64,000 bases of DNA from Streptomyces aureocirculatus (lineage in GTDB: Bacteria; Actinomycetota; Actinomycetes; Streptomycetales; Streptomycetaceae): the NCBI RefSeq assembly GCF_000720475.1, contig NZ_JOAP01000028.1, positions 1 to 64,000 of the forward strand. Reading direction: 5' to 3'. Made by a program: the position numbers and the translations under genes. Numbering within the stretch: the stretch's first letter is position 1; each line of letters begins with the position of its first letter. Below, one piece after another: positions 7,793 to 16,460 of this stretch. The notes below the pieces were generated by a model, which saw only the letters and a program-made list of their open reading frames with translations, did no database searches and was not told the DNA's origin.

Positions 7793-10700
7793 CTAACGCT
7801 CCTGCTGGTGAGTGGGGAAACTGCCGGTCTGGCCGGTGCCGGCCTGACGACCTTGCTGAATGCCCCTACGGAGATTGGTCAGCCGGCCGCGCACGTCGTC
7901 GGGTGCGCGCGAGACCTGCGGACCCGTGCTGTCCTGGGCCTGCTGCGCGGTGCCCGCCACGAGGTTCGCCCGTGGCACGCGGCGCGGCAGGCCGGAGGTC
8001 GTGACGCCGCCCGCGGAGGGCTGCCGGACGCGCTCGGCCTGGCGGCCGAGCTCGTCGTTCGGCGTCGCACGCCAAGAGGTGGTGCCGGTGGTGCTGTTCG
8101 CGTGGGCACCGCCCGCGGCCGGGGCGCCCGCACCCGGGCGCTGGGGCAGCGGGGGAGTGCCTGCCTGGTGGCCCTGCGCGGGCGCGGGGCGCTGCGGCTG
8201 GTCGCGGCGCGGCAGCGGCTGCTGCGGTGCCTCGGTCCTGCCCGGCTCGGGACGGTGGCCCGGCTCGGTGCCGTTGCCGCGCTGCGGGGCCCCCGGACGC
8301 TGCGGGCGCTGGGGCCGCTGCGGCAGGTCGGTGGGCAGCCCCTGCTCGGCCTGCCGGTTCTGCGGGGGCTGCTGGTGCTGGGGCTGCTGGTGGTACTGCT
8401 GCGGGGTCCCCTGGTGGGGTGCCTGCTGGGTGTGCGGCTGCTGCTGGTCGTGCTGGGGCTGCTGGGCCTGCGGGTTCTGCTGGGCCTGGCGGTCCTGCTC
8501 GGCCTGCGCCTGCTGGGAGAACCAGTTGGTCTCCAGCGTGTCGTACAGCGGCGTACGACCGTCCAGCGGACCGGACGCCGGCGGCAGCGAGTCGAGATCG
8601 GCCTGCTGCGGCTGCTGGTCGTACGGGAGCGGGGAACCCGGCTGCTCGTTGTGGGGCTGCTGGCTCTGCGGCTGCTGACCCTGCGGCTGCTGGTTCTGGG
8701 GCTGCTGGGGAGCGCCCTGGTTGCGGTCGTCGCGCGGGCTCTGACCCGGGCCCTGACCCTGGCCCGGGCCCTGGCCGCAGCGTGGAGCAGGCGGACGCGG
8801 CACGGTGAACTCGCCGGTGCCGTGCGGGGCCTGGCCGCTCCGCGGGGTGCCCCGGTCGGGCCCGCCGAACACGTCGGAGCGGACGAACTCGCCGGTGGTG
8901 CCCATGTTCGGGGCCTGCGACGCGCCGCTCCTCTCCGCGTTGCGGCCGGACGAGCCCGGGGGCGGTCCGTCGAAGTCGGGGCGGTCGAACTGCGCCGTGG
9001 AACCGGGGCCCTGGCTGTCGTCGGCCAGTCCCGCGGGGGACGGGAACTGACCGGTGGACTCGGGCTCCTCGTGGCCTCGGGGCGTGTCGAACGGCTCCCG
9101 CGAGACCTGCGGCTGCGCGTTCTCGTCACTCCAGCTCGGCGTACGCAACTGCGGGGAGCCGCCGGGCAGCTCCGCACGCGGTCCGCCACGCGGCGGCAAC
9201 TGCGGCCTGCGTCCCTGGTCACCGCCGGAACCGGCGCCCGCACCCGCTTCGTTCGTGCGCTGCTGCGGCACCGGCGGCTGCGGCATGCCCGCGGTGGGGC
9301 GGCTGCCCTGCGAGAACCCGGGCTGCCGGGTACCGGGACGCTGCGGCCCCGAACCCGTGGGACCGGCGAGGCCGGCGGGCCCGTTGGCCCCCGCGCCACC
9401 ACCGGCACCGGACGCACCGGTACCCGTGAAACCACCGGAACCCGGCGCCCCGGTCCCCGCGAGACCACCGGGCGCCACCGGGGACCCGGCGGACGGAGCA
9501 CCGGCCGACGGAGAACCTGACGCCGGACCCTGGGCACCGCCGCGCGCGGGCAGTGCGGCCCGCGGGCCCTGCCCGGTCACCTGGCCGCGCTGGGCCCCGG
9601 CGCCGGGGCCGACCTGGCCGCCACGGGCGCGCTGGGCGCCGCCGAGGCCTGCCGCCACACCGCCGCCACGTCGCGCGGCCGCGGCACCTGCCGCCGCCTG
9701 CGCGGCTGCGGGACCGCCGGTCGGGGCGGGCGCGCCCGGCTTGCTCGGGACCTTCTTGCCGCCCTGGGCGACATCGACGGGCAGCATGACAAGGGCGGTC
9801 GTGCCGCCGGAGTCGGAGGGGCGGAGCTGGATGCGGATGCCGTGGCGCTGCGAGAGGCGGCCGACCACGAACAGACCCATGCGCCGGGAGACCGAGACGT
9901 CCACGGTGGGCGGCGACGCGAGCCGCTCGTTGATCGCGGCGAGGTCCTCGGGGGAGAGGCCGATGCCGGTGTCGTGGATCTCGATGAGCACACGGCCGTC
10001 GGGCAGCGCGTGACCGGTGACCTTCACCTTGGTCTGCGGCGAGGAGAACGAGGTCGCGTTCTCGAGCAGCTCGGCGAGGAGGTGCACGAGGTCGTTCACG
10101 ACGCGTCCCGCGACCTCGGTCGATGGCACCCCGGAGAGCTCGATGCGCTCGTACTGCTCCACCTCGGACGCCGCGGCACGCAGCACGTCGACGAGCGGCA
10201 CGGGGCGGGTCCAGCGGCGGCCAGGTTCCTCACCGGCGAGAACGAGGAGGTTCTCACCGTTACGGCGCATGCGGGTCGCGAGGTGGTCGAGCTTGAACAG
10301 CGAGGAGAGCTGGTCGGGGTCGGCCTCGCGGGACTCCAGCTCGGAGATGAGCGAGAGCTGGCGCTGGATGAGGCCCTGGGAGCGGCGCGAGAGGTTGGTG
10401 AACATCGCGTTGACGTTGCCCCGCAGCAGGGCCTGCTCGGCGGCGAGGCGGACGGCCTCGCGGTGCACGTCGTCGAAGGCCGCGGCCACCTGGCCGATCT
10501 CGTCCCGGGAGTGCACACCGACGGACTCCACGGACGTGTCGACGTCCTGCGGGTCGGACTCGGAGAGCTGCTTGACCAGCTCGGGCAGACGGTCCTGGGC
10601 GACCTTGGTCGCGGTGTCCTGGAGCCGGCGCAGCGAGCGGATCATGGAGCGGGCCACCACGAAGGCGCCGACGAGCGAGACGCCGAGCACCACCAGGATG

Positions 10701-11923
10701 AGCGCACCGTTGAGGATCGCCTGCTGCTCGGACTCGTTCCTGAGCGAACGGGCCTTCTGCTCCATCTCGTCGAGCAGCGTCAGCTCGATCTTCGACATCT
10801 CCGAGATCTTGGTGGAGTCGGCGTCCACCCAGTCCTTGTAGGAGCGCTTGCCGCGGAGCTTGATGCCGCCTTCCTGCTCCAGGACGCGCTTGGCGTAGGA
10901 GTTGGCGGCCTCGATGGAGGCGTTGCCCTCGCTGATGGGCTTCAGGAGCTTCTCGGGGTCGCCGGAGTAGATCCGGTTGAAGGACTGGAGCTCCGAGCCC
11001 TCCTTGTCCAGGGCGGAGAAGGCGTACCGGCGGTCGGTCTCGGTGAGCTTGCCGAACTCGCGGTTGTTCGCGGGCAGCGCGGCCGCGATGACGGCGCGCT
11101 GCACGGAGGCGTACTCCTTGGCGGACGAGAACGCGGCAAGCGCACGGGTGCGCTGGATCATGTCCGGGTTGCTGGTCGCCTGCGCCATGTCCTCGGAGAG
11201 TGCGAGGAGCTGCTCGATGAGCTGGCTGTAGGCGTCGACGGTCTGCGAGACGGACTTGGGGTCCTCGTACGCGTTCCGGCGGACGTCGTTGATCTTCTGG
11301 AGCTGCTGGGTGATCTGGATGGTGCTCTGCCGGACACCGAGCAGGCCCTTGTCGCTGTCGCTGTCGTCCAACTGCTGCGTGCCGCGCAGGAAGTTCTTGT
11401 AGGCCCGGTCCGTCTTGTCCCGGGAGCCCTTGACGACGAAGTCCGTGTCCTTCGCGCCGTGCGCGAGCGGACCCGCCGACTGGTCGCGCTCCTCCTGGAG
11501 CGCCGCGGCCAGCTCGGTGGCCTGCTTGGTCATGTCGGTCAGCAGCTTCATGTTGTCGAGCTGCTCGATCTCGTCCATCGACGAGTTGATGCGCAGCGCG
11601 CCGAGCGAGGTCGCCGCGATGACGGGCAGCGCGAGAAGCGAGACCAGACGGGTGGAGATGCGCCAGTTGCGCAGGGCTATTCGGGGGCCGGGACCCGGGG
11701 GTGTCTTGGCCCCCTGCGGCAAGGCTCCGCCCGCGGCCGGGCCCGAGCCCGCGCGGCCGGCACCCGTGCCGCCGTCACCGGACTGCACCGGCCCGGGGCT
11801 CTGGGCGTCCTTGGCCGAGGAGCCGCGGTCACCTCCGCCGCGCTCCGGCTCAGCCGCAGCATCCCCGCGACCGCGGTCGGCCTGGGGAGACCCCTTGCCA
11901 TCCCTCTTGAAACGTCCCTGCAC
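7793..11923 (-). CDS. cvnA: Conservon sensor kinase-like protein CvnA (second conservon)
   Basis: A 1376-residue membrane kinase-like protein. Membrane segments lie at about 91-107 and 400-421 around an extracytoplasmic sensor domain, then HAMP-like and HATPase domains (LLAELLENATSF near 615, HDTGIGL, RRMGLFVVGRL). The last 600 residues are disordered: first Gly/Ala/Pro-rich, then a glutamine-rich tract around residues 1070-1195 (PQGQQPQSQQPHNEQ type). The GTG at 11923 gives the family start VQGRFKRDG; an AGAGG lies 11 bases ahead. The sensor domain and tail differ strongly from the first CvnA, unlike the B, C and D subunits, so the input signal probably differs. Confidence 0.9.
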   Translation of the reverse strand: MQGRFKRDGKGSPQADRGRGDAAAEPERGGGDRGSSAKDAQSPGPVQSGDGGTGAGRAGSGPAAGGALPQGAKTPPGPGPRIALRNWRISTRLVSLLALPVIAATSLGALRINSSMDEIEQLDNMKLLTDMTKQATELAAALQEERDQSAGPLAHGAKDTDFVVKGSRDKTDRAYKNFLRGTQQLDDSDSDKGLLGVRQSTIQITQQLQKINDVRRNAYEDPKSVSQTVDAYSQLIEQLLALSEDMAQATSNPDMIQRTRALAAFSSAKEYASVQRAVIAAALPANNREFGKLTETDRRYAFSALDKEGSELQSFNRIYSGDPEKLLKPISEGNASIEAANSYAKRVLEQEGGIKLRGKRSYKDWVDADSTKISEMSKIELTLLDEMEQKARSLRNESEQQAILNGALILVVLGVSLVGAFVVARSMIRSLRRLQDTATKVAQDRLPELVKQLSESDPQDVDTSVESVGVHSRDEIGQVAAAFDDVHREAVRLAAEQALLRGNVNAMFTNLSRRSQGLIQRQLSLISELESREADPDQLSSLFKLDHLATRMRRNGENLLVLAGEEPGRRWTRPVPLVDVLRAAASEVEQYERIELSGVPSTEVAGRVVNDLVHLLAELLENATSFSSPQTKVKVTGHALPDGRVLIEIHDTGIGLSPEDLAAINERLASPPTVDVSVSRRMGLFVVGRLSQRHGIRIQLRPSDSGGTTALVMLPVDVAQGGKKVPSKPGAPAPTGGPAAAQAAAGAAAARRGGGVAAGLGGAQRARGGQVGPGAGAQRGQVTGQGPRAALPARGGAQGPASGSPSAGAPSAGSPVAPGGLAGTGAPGSGGFTGTGASGAGGGAGANGPAGLAGPTGSGPQRPGTRQPGFSQGSRPTAGMPQPPVPQQRTNEAGAGAGSGGDQGRRPQLPPRGGPRAELPGGSPQLRTPSWSDENAQPQVSREPFDTPRGHEEPESTGQFPSPAGLADDSQGPGSTAQFDRPDFDGPPPGSSGRNAERSGASQAPNMGTTGEFVRSDVFGGPDRGTPRSGQAPHGTGEFTVPRPPAPRCGQGPGQGQGPGQSPRDDRNQGAPQQPQNQQPQGQQPQSQQPHNEQPGSPLPYDQQPQQADLDSLPPASGPLDGRTPLYDTLETNWFSQQAQAEQDRQAQQNPQAQQPQHDQQQPHTQQAPHQGTPQQYHQQPQHQQPPQNRQAEQGLPTDLPQRPQRPQRPGAPQRGNGTEPGHRPEPGRTEAPQQPLPRRDQPQRPAPAQGHQAGTPPLPQRPGAGAPAAGGAHANSTTGTTSWRATPNDELGRQAERVRQPSAGGVTTSGLPRRVPRANLVAGTAQQAQDSTGPQVSRAPDDVRGRLTNLRRGIQQGRQAGTGQTGSFPTHQQER

Positions 11924-12431
11924 TAGCGTCGCAACCTCTGGACCAGGCGTCCTGCCGCGTTGACGGCGGGACGGTGTCGGCGTCTCGGGGCGCCAGGCAC
12001 CCCTTGGTGGTCGTGAGACCGGCGCTGCTCCCCCTCCCCGCCGCCAATCGGCGCTGCGTTGCGCCCCTGCGCGCCGGTTCGATCCCGCGGCGGTCCCGGG
12101 AATTCCAGCACAGTGCCGGATCTCCAACAAGGCCCGTGAGTCAGGCCATGAACTCCGTGACCGCATGTGATGGACGGGTTACGAGACGTAGAAAGTGAAC
12201 TCCCCATAACGGACTTTTCCGTACGAGATTGCCCGACGGGGTGGGTGTCCCAGTGTTCATGATCAGGAGCGGAATGGGGTCTTCAGGGAGGCATTGTCCG
12301 TTTTCATTGGGTGGACCACTAGCCGGAATTGACCCTTTTGCCCAGTCCTTCGTGAGCAAACTCACATGAAGATCATGGCCTCTTCTGGACTTTCGTCGGG
12401 AATTGAATGTTTAGCCTGACGCTTTACAGGG
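11924..12431. other. Intergenic region upstream of the second conservon
   Basis: About 508 bases between divergent units. It is less G/C-rich in 12180-12430 than its surroundings. It contains a small perfect inverted repeat ACGGA-N4-TCCGT at 12209-12222. Promoters for cvnA (minus) and for the small peptide gene (plus) must lie here, but I cannot assign them with confidence. No additional gene is convincing. Confidence 0.5.
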
Positions 12432-12674
12432 ATGGCGAAACCGACAACCGGCGTCCAGCCAGCGGCGCCCCAACCGACAGGGTCCGAACCGCAGATGAAG
12501 TCCACGCTGATGTTCCGCAACATAGCCAACCCGCGCCGCACCACCCTCGCGCACCTCGACGACGCGCAGGGCACACAGCCCGCGCCGGAGCAGCCCGAGC
12601 AGCCCGAGCACCCCGTAGTACTCCCGGCCCAGACGGCCAACCCGCGCCGCACGGTTCTGATGGAAGCACCGTGA
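12432..12674 (+). CDS. Small protein with duplicated ANPRRT motif, function unknown
   Basis: An 80-residue protein without cysteines. Its most striking feature is a duplicated element: NIANPRRTTLAHL at about residues 29-41 and QTANPRRTVLMEAP at the very C-terminus. A Gln/Glu/Pro-rich spacer lies between them. The ATG at 12432 has no good ribosome-binding site; an in-frame ATG at 12495 (MKSTLMFRN) is an alternative that keeps both motifs. It lies divergently upstream of the second conservon, where a small conserved protein also occurs in related genomes as I recall. I do not recognise a family. Duplicate motifs with a linker would fit a peptide precursor or a two-site binding protein; this is speculation. 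Confidence 0.6.
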   Translation: MAKPTTGVQPAAPQPTGSEPQMKSTLMFRNIANPRRTTLAHLDDAQGTQPAPEQPEQPEHPVVLPAQTANPRRTVLMEAP

Positions 12675-12705
12675 GCCAGGACACCGGCGTCCGCCGAGCC
12701 TGATC

Positions 12706-12730
12706 AGCCCGTCCGGCGTTCGAGGACGAG
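12706..12730 (+). repeat. Dispersed intergenic repeat, copy 1
   Basis: A 25-base element reading AGCCCGTCCGGCG, then TTCGAGGACGAG. The same element or its reverse complement recurs at 30592-30614, 30655-30677, 30743-30765, 37631-37655 and 37764-37788, always between genes. This copy lies just after the small peptide gene. Confidence 0.8.
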
Positions 12731-12812
12731 CCGCGAAGCGGCGACAAGGGGGGACAGGGGCGCGGCCCCATAGACTGGGGCGGCAATCTCCACCCACGTA
12801 ATAAGGGGCCCC

Positions 12813-13619
12813 GTGCGCATCGCCAGGTTCTCCATCGACGGCAACGTCGCCTTCGGCGCGGTCGAGGGCGAAGCTCCCCCCGGAAGCACCGAGGGACTCG
12901 TCCTCGACATCATCAAGGGCATCCCGTTCGCGGACTTCGAGCTCTCCGGCACGAAGGTCCCGCTGAGCAAGGTCCGGCTGCTCCCGCCCGTGCTCCCCAG
13001 CAAGGTCGTGGCCATCGGCCGCAACTACGCGGAGCACGTGGCGGAGCTCGGCAACGAGGTCCCCGACCCCGCCGAACCCCCGGTCGCCTTCTTCAAGCCG
13101 TCCACGTCGGTGACAGGCCCCGGCGCCGCCATCGAGTACCCCTCCTTCTCGCAGGAGCTGCACCACGAGGCCGAGCTGGCCGTGGTCATCGGCCGGATGT
13201 GCCGCGAGGTGCCCCGCGAGCGGGTCGCCGACGTCATCCTCGGCTACACCTGCGCCAACGACGTCACCGCACGTGACGTACAGAAGCGCGAGAAGCAGTG
13301 GTCCCGCGCCAAGGGCTTCGACACCGCGTGCCCGCTCGGCCCCTGGGTGGAGACCGGCATCGACCTGGCCCGCGCCGGCGACCTCACCATCCAGTGCACG
13401 GTCAACGGTGAACAGCGCCAGCTCGGCCGCACCACGGACATGATCCGTCCCATCGAGGACCTCATCGTCCACCTCAGCGAGGCGATGACGCTGCTCCCCG
13501 GCGACGTCGTCCTCACGGGCACCCCGGCAGGGGTGGGCCCGCTCAGCGTCGGCGACGAGGTCGCCGTCACCATCGAAGGCATCGGCACTCTCACCAACAA
13601 GGTGATCAAGCGTGGCTAA
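12813..13619 (+). CDS. Fumarylacetoacetate hydrolase family protein
   Basis: A 268-residue enzyme of the FAH superfamily (hydrolases or decarboxylases/isomerases acting on 2-oxo or 1,3-dicarbonyl compounds). The fold's marks are IGRNYAEH, the metal-binding [11 protein letters not shown] (His-x2-Glu), [14 protein letters not shown] and the C-terminal [11 protein letters not shown]. The metal site appears complete (Glu-x-Glu and Asp). The GTG at 12813 has AAGGGG upstream. It overlaps gltX by eight bases, so the two are translationally coupled. The substrate cannot be told from sequence; 5-oxopent-3-ene-dicarboxylate-type or oxaloacetate-type chemistry is possible. Confidence 0.88.
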   Translation: MRIARFSIDGNVAFGAVEGEAPPGSTEGLVLDIIKGIPFADFELSGTKVPLSKVRLLPPVLPSKVVAIGRNYAEHVAELGNEVPDPAEPPVAFFKPSTSVTGPGAAIEYPSFSQELHHEAELAVVIGRMCREVPRERVADVILGYTCANDVTARDVQKREKQWSRAKGFDTACPLGPWVETGIDLARAGDLTIQCTVNGEQRQLGRTTDMIRPIEDLIVHLSEAMTLLPGDVVLTGTPAGVGPLSVGDEVAVTIEGIGTLTNKVIKRG

Positions 13620-15102
13620 CGCGACTCCCGACGGCACCGTCCGGGTACGGTTCTGTCCCTCCCCGACCGGCAACCCCCACGTGGGCCTGGTCCGCACCGC
13701 CCTGTTCAACTGGGCCTACGCCCGGCACAACGGCGGCACCCTGGTCTTCCGCATCGAGGACACCGACGCGGCCCGTGACTCCGAGGAGTCCTACGAGCAG
13801 CTCCTGGACTCCATGCGCTGGCTGGGATTCGACTGGGACGAGGGCCCCGAGGTCGGCGGCCCGCACGCGCCGTACCGCCAGTCGCAGCGCATGGACATCT
13901 ACCAGGACGTGGCGGCCAAGCTCCTCGACGGCGGCTACGCCTACCCGTGCTACTGCACCACGGAGGAGCTGGACGCCCGCCGCGAGGCCGCCCGCGCCGC
14001 AGGCAAGCCCTCCGGCTACGACGGCCACTGCCGCGACCTCACCGCCTGGCAGATCGAGGCGTACGAGGCCGAGGGCCGCAGCCACATCGTCCGCTTCCGG
14101 ATGCCCGACGAGGCCACCACCTTCACCGACCTGGTCCGCGGCGAGATCACCGTCCAGGCCGAGAACGTCACCGACTACGGCATCGTGCGCGCCAACGGCG
14201 CCCCGCTGTACACGCTGGTCAACCCGGTCGACGACGCCCTGATGGAGATCACCCACGTCCTGCGCGGCGAGGACCTGCTCTCCTCGACCCCGCGCCAGAT
14301 CGCGCTCTACAAGGCGCTGATCGAGCTGGGCGTCGCCCAGCGGATCCCCGAGTTCGGCCACCTGCCGTACGTGATGGGCGAGGGGAACAAGAAGCTCTCC
14401 AAGCGCGACCCGCAGTCGTCCCTGAACATCTACCGCGAGCGCGGCTTCCTCCCCGAGGGCCTGCTGAACTACCTCTCCCTCCTGGGCTGGTCGTTCTCCG
14501 CGGACCAGGACATCTTCTCGATGTCCGACATGGTGGCGAAGTTCGACGTGGCGGACGTGAACCCGAACCCGGCCCGCTTCGACCTGAAGAAGGCCGAGGC
14601 GATCAACGCCGACCACATCCGCCTGCTGGACGTGAAGACCTTCGCCGAGGCCTGCGAGCCCTGGCTGAAGGCCCCGCACGCCAACTGGGCCCCCGAGGAC
14701 TTCGACGAGGCCGCCTGGCAGGCCATCGCGCCGCACGCGCAGACCCGCCTGAAGGTCCTCTCCGAGATCACCGACAACGTGGACTTCCTGTTCCTCCCGG
14801 AGCCGGTCTTCGACGAGCCCTCCTGGACGAAGGCCATGAAGGAGGGCTCCGACGCCCTCCTGCGCACGGCCCGCGCCAAGCTGGAGGCGGCCGACTGGAC
14901 CTCCCCCGAGTCCCTCAAGGAGGCCGTCCTGGCCGCCGGTGAGGCCCACGGCCTCAAGCTCGGCAAGGCCCAGGCCCCCGTCCGCGTCGCCGTCACAGGG
15001 CGCACGGTCGGCCTGCCCCTCTTCGAGTCCCTGGAGATCCTGGGCAAGGACGCGACCCTGACCCGCATCGACGCGGCCCTGGCGAAGCTCACCGCTCAGT
15101 AG
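13612..15102 (+). CDS. gltX: Glutamyl-tRNA synthetase (probably non-discriminating)
   Basis: A 496-residue class I aminoacyl-tRNA synthetase that loads glutamate on tRNA-Glu and, in organisms lacking GlnRS, also on tRNA-Gln for later amidation by GatCAB. The ATP-binding HIGH-like motif is [16 protein letters not shown] at about 16-31 and the KMSKS motif is KLSKRD near 261-266. The length is normal. The GTG start overlaps the upstream FAH gene by eight bases. A cluster of tRNA-Glu and tRNA-Gln genes lies 0.7 kb downstream, its own substrates. The gene ends at a strong bidirectional hairpin. Confidence 0.96.
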   Translation: MANATPDGTVRVRFCPSPTGNPHVGLVRTALFNWAYARHNGGTLVFRIEDTDAARDSEESYEQLLDSMRWLGFDWDEGPEVGGPHAPYRQSQRMDIYQDVAAKLLDGGYAYPCYCTTEELDARREAARAAGKPSGYDGHCRDLTAWQIEAYEAEGRSHIVRFRMPDEATTFTDLVRGEITVQAENVTDYGIVRANGAPLYTLVNPVDDALMEITHVLRGEDLLSSTPRQIALYKALIELGVAQRIPEFGHLPYVMGEGNKKLSKRDPQSSLNIYRERGFLPEGLLNYLSLLGWSFSADQDIFSMSDMVAKFDVADVNPNPARFDLKKAEAINADHIRLLDVKTFAEACEPWLKAPHANWAPEDFDEAAWQAIAPHAQTRLKVLSEITDNVDFLFLPEPVFDEPSWTKAMKEGSDALLRTARAKLEAADWTSPESLKEAVLAAGEAHGLKLGKAQAPVRVAVTGRTVGLPLFESLEILGKDATLTRIDAALAKLTAQ

Positions 15103-15157
15103 TCACCGTTCGGTAGTCGCCCGCGCGCGGTGCGCAAGCCGCCCGCGCCCAGCACAC

Positions 15158-15198
15158 GCGAAGGGCCCGGAAGCCGTCACGGCTCCCGGGCCCTTCGC
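15158..15198. terminator. Bidirectional terminator between gltX and RelE-like gene
   Basis: A perfect 13-base-pair outer stem (15158-15170 with 15186-15198, GCGAAGGGCCCGG and complement), with an inner AGCC/GGCT stem. It lies between convergent genes. Confidence 0.8.
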
Positions 15199-15225
15199 GC
15201 TGTCCGTCCGCCGTCCGCGAGACGC

Positions 15226-15501
15226 TCAGGCCTCGTCGACGAGGTAGTGGCTCTCGTCGAAGATCTCCAGGACGACGACCACCATGATCGCACCGGCCAC
15301 CATGTATTCCAGTACGACTCCGGGGGCCACGTAGGCCTTGCGCAGGTGCTCGTCGGGACCGAGCTGGGCGGTCGCCGACTTGTGGAACGGGTCACGGGCC
15401 AGCACACGCAGTGCCTTGTCCAACTGGGCCTGACGCTCGGCGGGCAGGCCGTCGTACGTCGCGCGGGCCTCGACGGTGAACTGGACGCGGTACTCGCTCA
15501 T
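15226..15501 (-). CDS. RelE/ParE-like small protein, orphan
   Basis: A 91-residue protein, MSEYRVQFTVEARATYDGLP at the start. Its layout resembles RelE/ParE toxins: an N-terminal strand, a helical stretch (AERQAQLDKALRVLARDP), and C-terminal strands (VLEYMVAGAIMVVVVLEIFD). No antitoxin gene lies next to it on either side: tRNA genes follow on one flank and gltX on the other. It may be a domesticated, non-toxic relative or a protein of similar fold. The identification is by pattern only. Confidence 0.7.
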   Translation of the reverse strand: MSEYRVQFTVEARATYDGLPAERQAQLDKALRVLARDPFHKSATAQLGPDEHLRKAYVAPGVVLEYMVAGAIMVVVVLEIFDESHYLVDEA

Positions 15502-15658
15502 GGGGGTTCGGTCTCTCGCTCGTCGGTTCCCTCACGCTACGCCACCGGTGCCGCGCCGGGCGCGTGCTTCCGGGAGCACGCGGGGCATGCCGCCCCTGGC
15601 GTGCACCGCATCGGTGGCCTCGCCGAGCTGCCCGCGCTGTTGCTGGCCGATACCCGTT

Positions 15659-15687
15659 TTGGAGCGCCGTCCACCTTCGGGTAATGT
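15659..15687 (+). promoter_or_regulatory. Candidate promoter of the tRNA cluster
   Basis: TTGGAG at 15659-15664, a 17-base spacer, and TAATGT at 15682-15687. This fits the principal sigma (HrdB-type) consensus and lies about 85 bases before the first tRNA. Confidence 0.55.
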
Positions 15688-15771
15688 TCTTCCTGCGCCG
15701 CCCGAGAGGGCCGAAAGGTCCGGCAGGGAAGCGTAAGCCGAACAGGATCTCCCCAGGGGATTGCGTTCCGG

Positions 15772-15843
15772 TGGCCTATGGTGTAATTGGCAGCACGACG
15801 GTTTCTGGTTCCGTTAGTCTAGGTTCGAGTCCTGGTAGGCCAG
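15772..15843 (+). tRNA. tRNA-Gln (CTG anticodon)
   Basis: 72 bases with acceptor stem TGGCCTA/TAGGCCA and discriminator G. The T arm carries GGTTCGAGTCC and the anticodon loop TTCTGGT contains CTG. The anticodon stem includes one U-U opposition next to the loop, shared with the second tRNA-Gln. The 3' CCA is not encoded. Confidence 0.93.
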
Positions 15844-15884
15844 CTCGCAGAGCTTTTCTGCAACCGCGGATCGTGATCCGCAAA

Positions 15885-15957
15885 GCCCCCGTTGTGTAGC
15901 GGCCTAGCACGCTGCCCTCTCAAGGCAGTAGCGCCGGTTCGAATCCGGTCGGGGGTA
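15885..15957 (+). tRNA. tRNA-Glu (CTC anticodon), copy 1
   Basis: 73 bases, acceptor stem GCCCCCG/CGGGGGT with a terminal G-U pair and discriminator A. The anticodon loop CTCTCAA contains CTC. The anticodon stem reads CTGCC/GGCAG; the other two copies have CGCC/GGCG-type changes that preserve pairing. Confidence 0.94.
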
Positions 15958-16019
15958 CAGATCCTTCCCGTGAGGACAGTTCGGGTCGCACCCACTGACT
16001 TCAACGCAGGATCGCTAGG

Positions 16020-16092
16020 GCCCCCGTTGTGTAGCGGCCTAGCACGCCGCCCTCTCAAGGCGGTAGCGCCGGTTCGAATCCGGTCGGGGGTA
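16020..16092 (+). tRNA. tRNA-Glu (CTC anticodon), copy 2
   Basis: 73 bases, same acceptor and T arms as copy 1, anticodon loop CTCTCAA. The anticodon stem is CCGCC/GGCGG, a compensated difference from copy 1. It is identical over its length to copy 3, as far as I can read. Confidence 0.94.
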
Positions 16093-16116
16093 CTGTGGTC
16101 TGGTCTAGACCATCCA

Positions 16117-16188
16117 TGGGCTATGGTGTAATTGGCAACACGAAGGTTTCTGGTTCCTTTGTTCTAGGTTCGAGTCCTGGTAGCCCAG
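16117..16188 (+). tRNA. tRNA-Gln (CTG anticodon), second copy
   Basis: 72 bases with acceptor stem TGGGCTA/TAGCCCA. Compared with the first tRNA-Gln, the changes in acceptor stem (C to G with matching G to C) and anticodon stem (ACGG/CCGT to AAGG/CCTT) are compensatory. This argues that both copies are functional. Confidence 0.93.
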
Positions 16189-16210
16189 CGCAGTACGGCA
16201 GTACCAGCTA

Positions 16211-16283
16211 GCCCCCGTTGTGTAGCGGCCTAGCACGCCGCCCTCTCAAGGCGGTAGCGCCGGTTCGAATCCGGTCGGGGGTA
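16211..16283 (+). tRNA. tRNA-Glu (CTC anticodon), copy 3
   Basis: 73 bases, same sequence as copy 2, ending the Gln-Glu-Glu-Gln-Glu array. A strong terminator follows eight bases later. Confidence 0.94.
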
Positions 16284-16290
16284 CAGCGAA

Positions 16291-16324
16291 GAGGAAGCCC
16301 TCCCCGGTCGGGGAGGGCTTCCTC
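16291..16324 (+). terminator. Terminator of the tRNA cluster
   Basis: A perfect 15-base-pair stem (16291-16305 with 16310-16324) with loop GGTC, directly after the last tRNA. Confidence 0.85.
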
Positions 16325-16460
16325 GTGTGTGCGCAGTGTGCGCATGCGAGGCGCCGGGTGCGGACGTGCGACACGTCGGCTGCGGACGTACGACACCCCC
16401 CAACTCCCGCCCGCCGCTGCGGCGTTGGAGCCGCGGGCCGGAGATGAGGGGTGGGGCGCC

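Noticed and set aside
7346..9520. Long open frame on the plus strand, antisense to the second cvnA
   Set aside because: It is a GC-bias shadow of the cvnA coding strand, Arg/Leu/Gly-rich, with no ribosome-binding site and no recognisable domain.
15772..16283. tRNA genes as an integration site for a mobile element
   Set aside because: No integrase, no duplicated tRNA 3' fragment and no composition shift lie around the cluster; it looks like an ordinary tRNA array.
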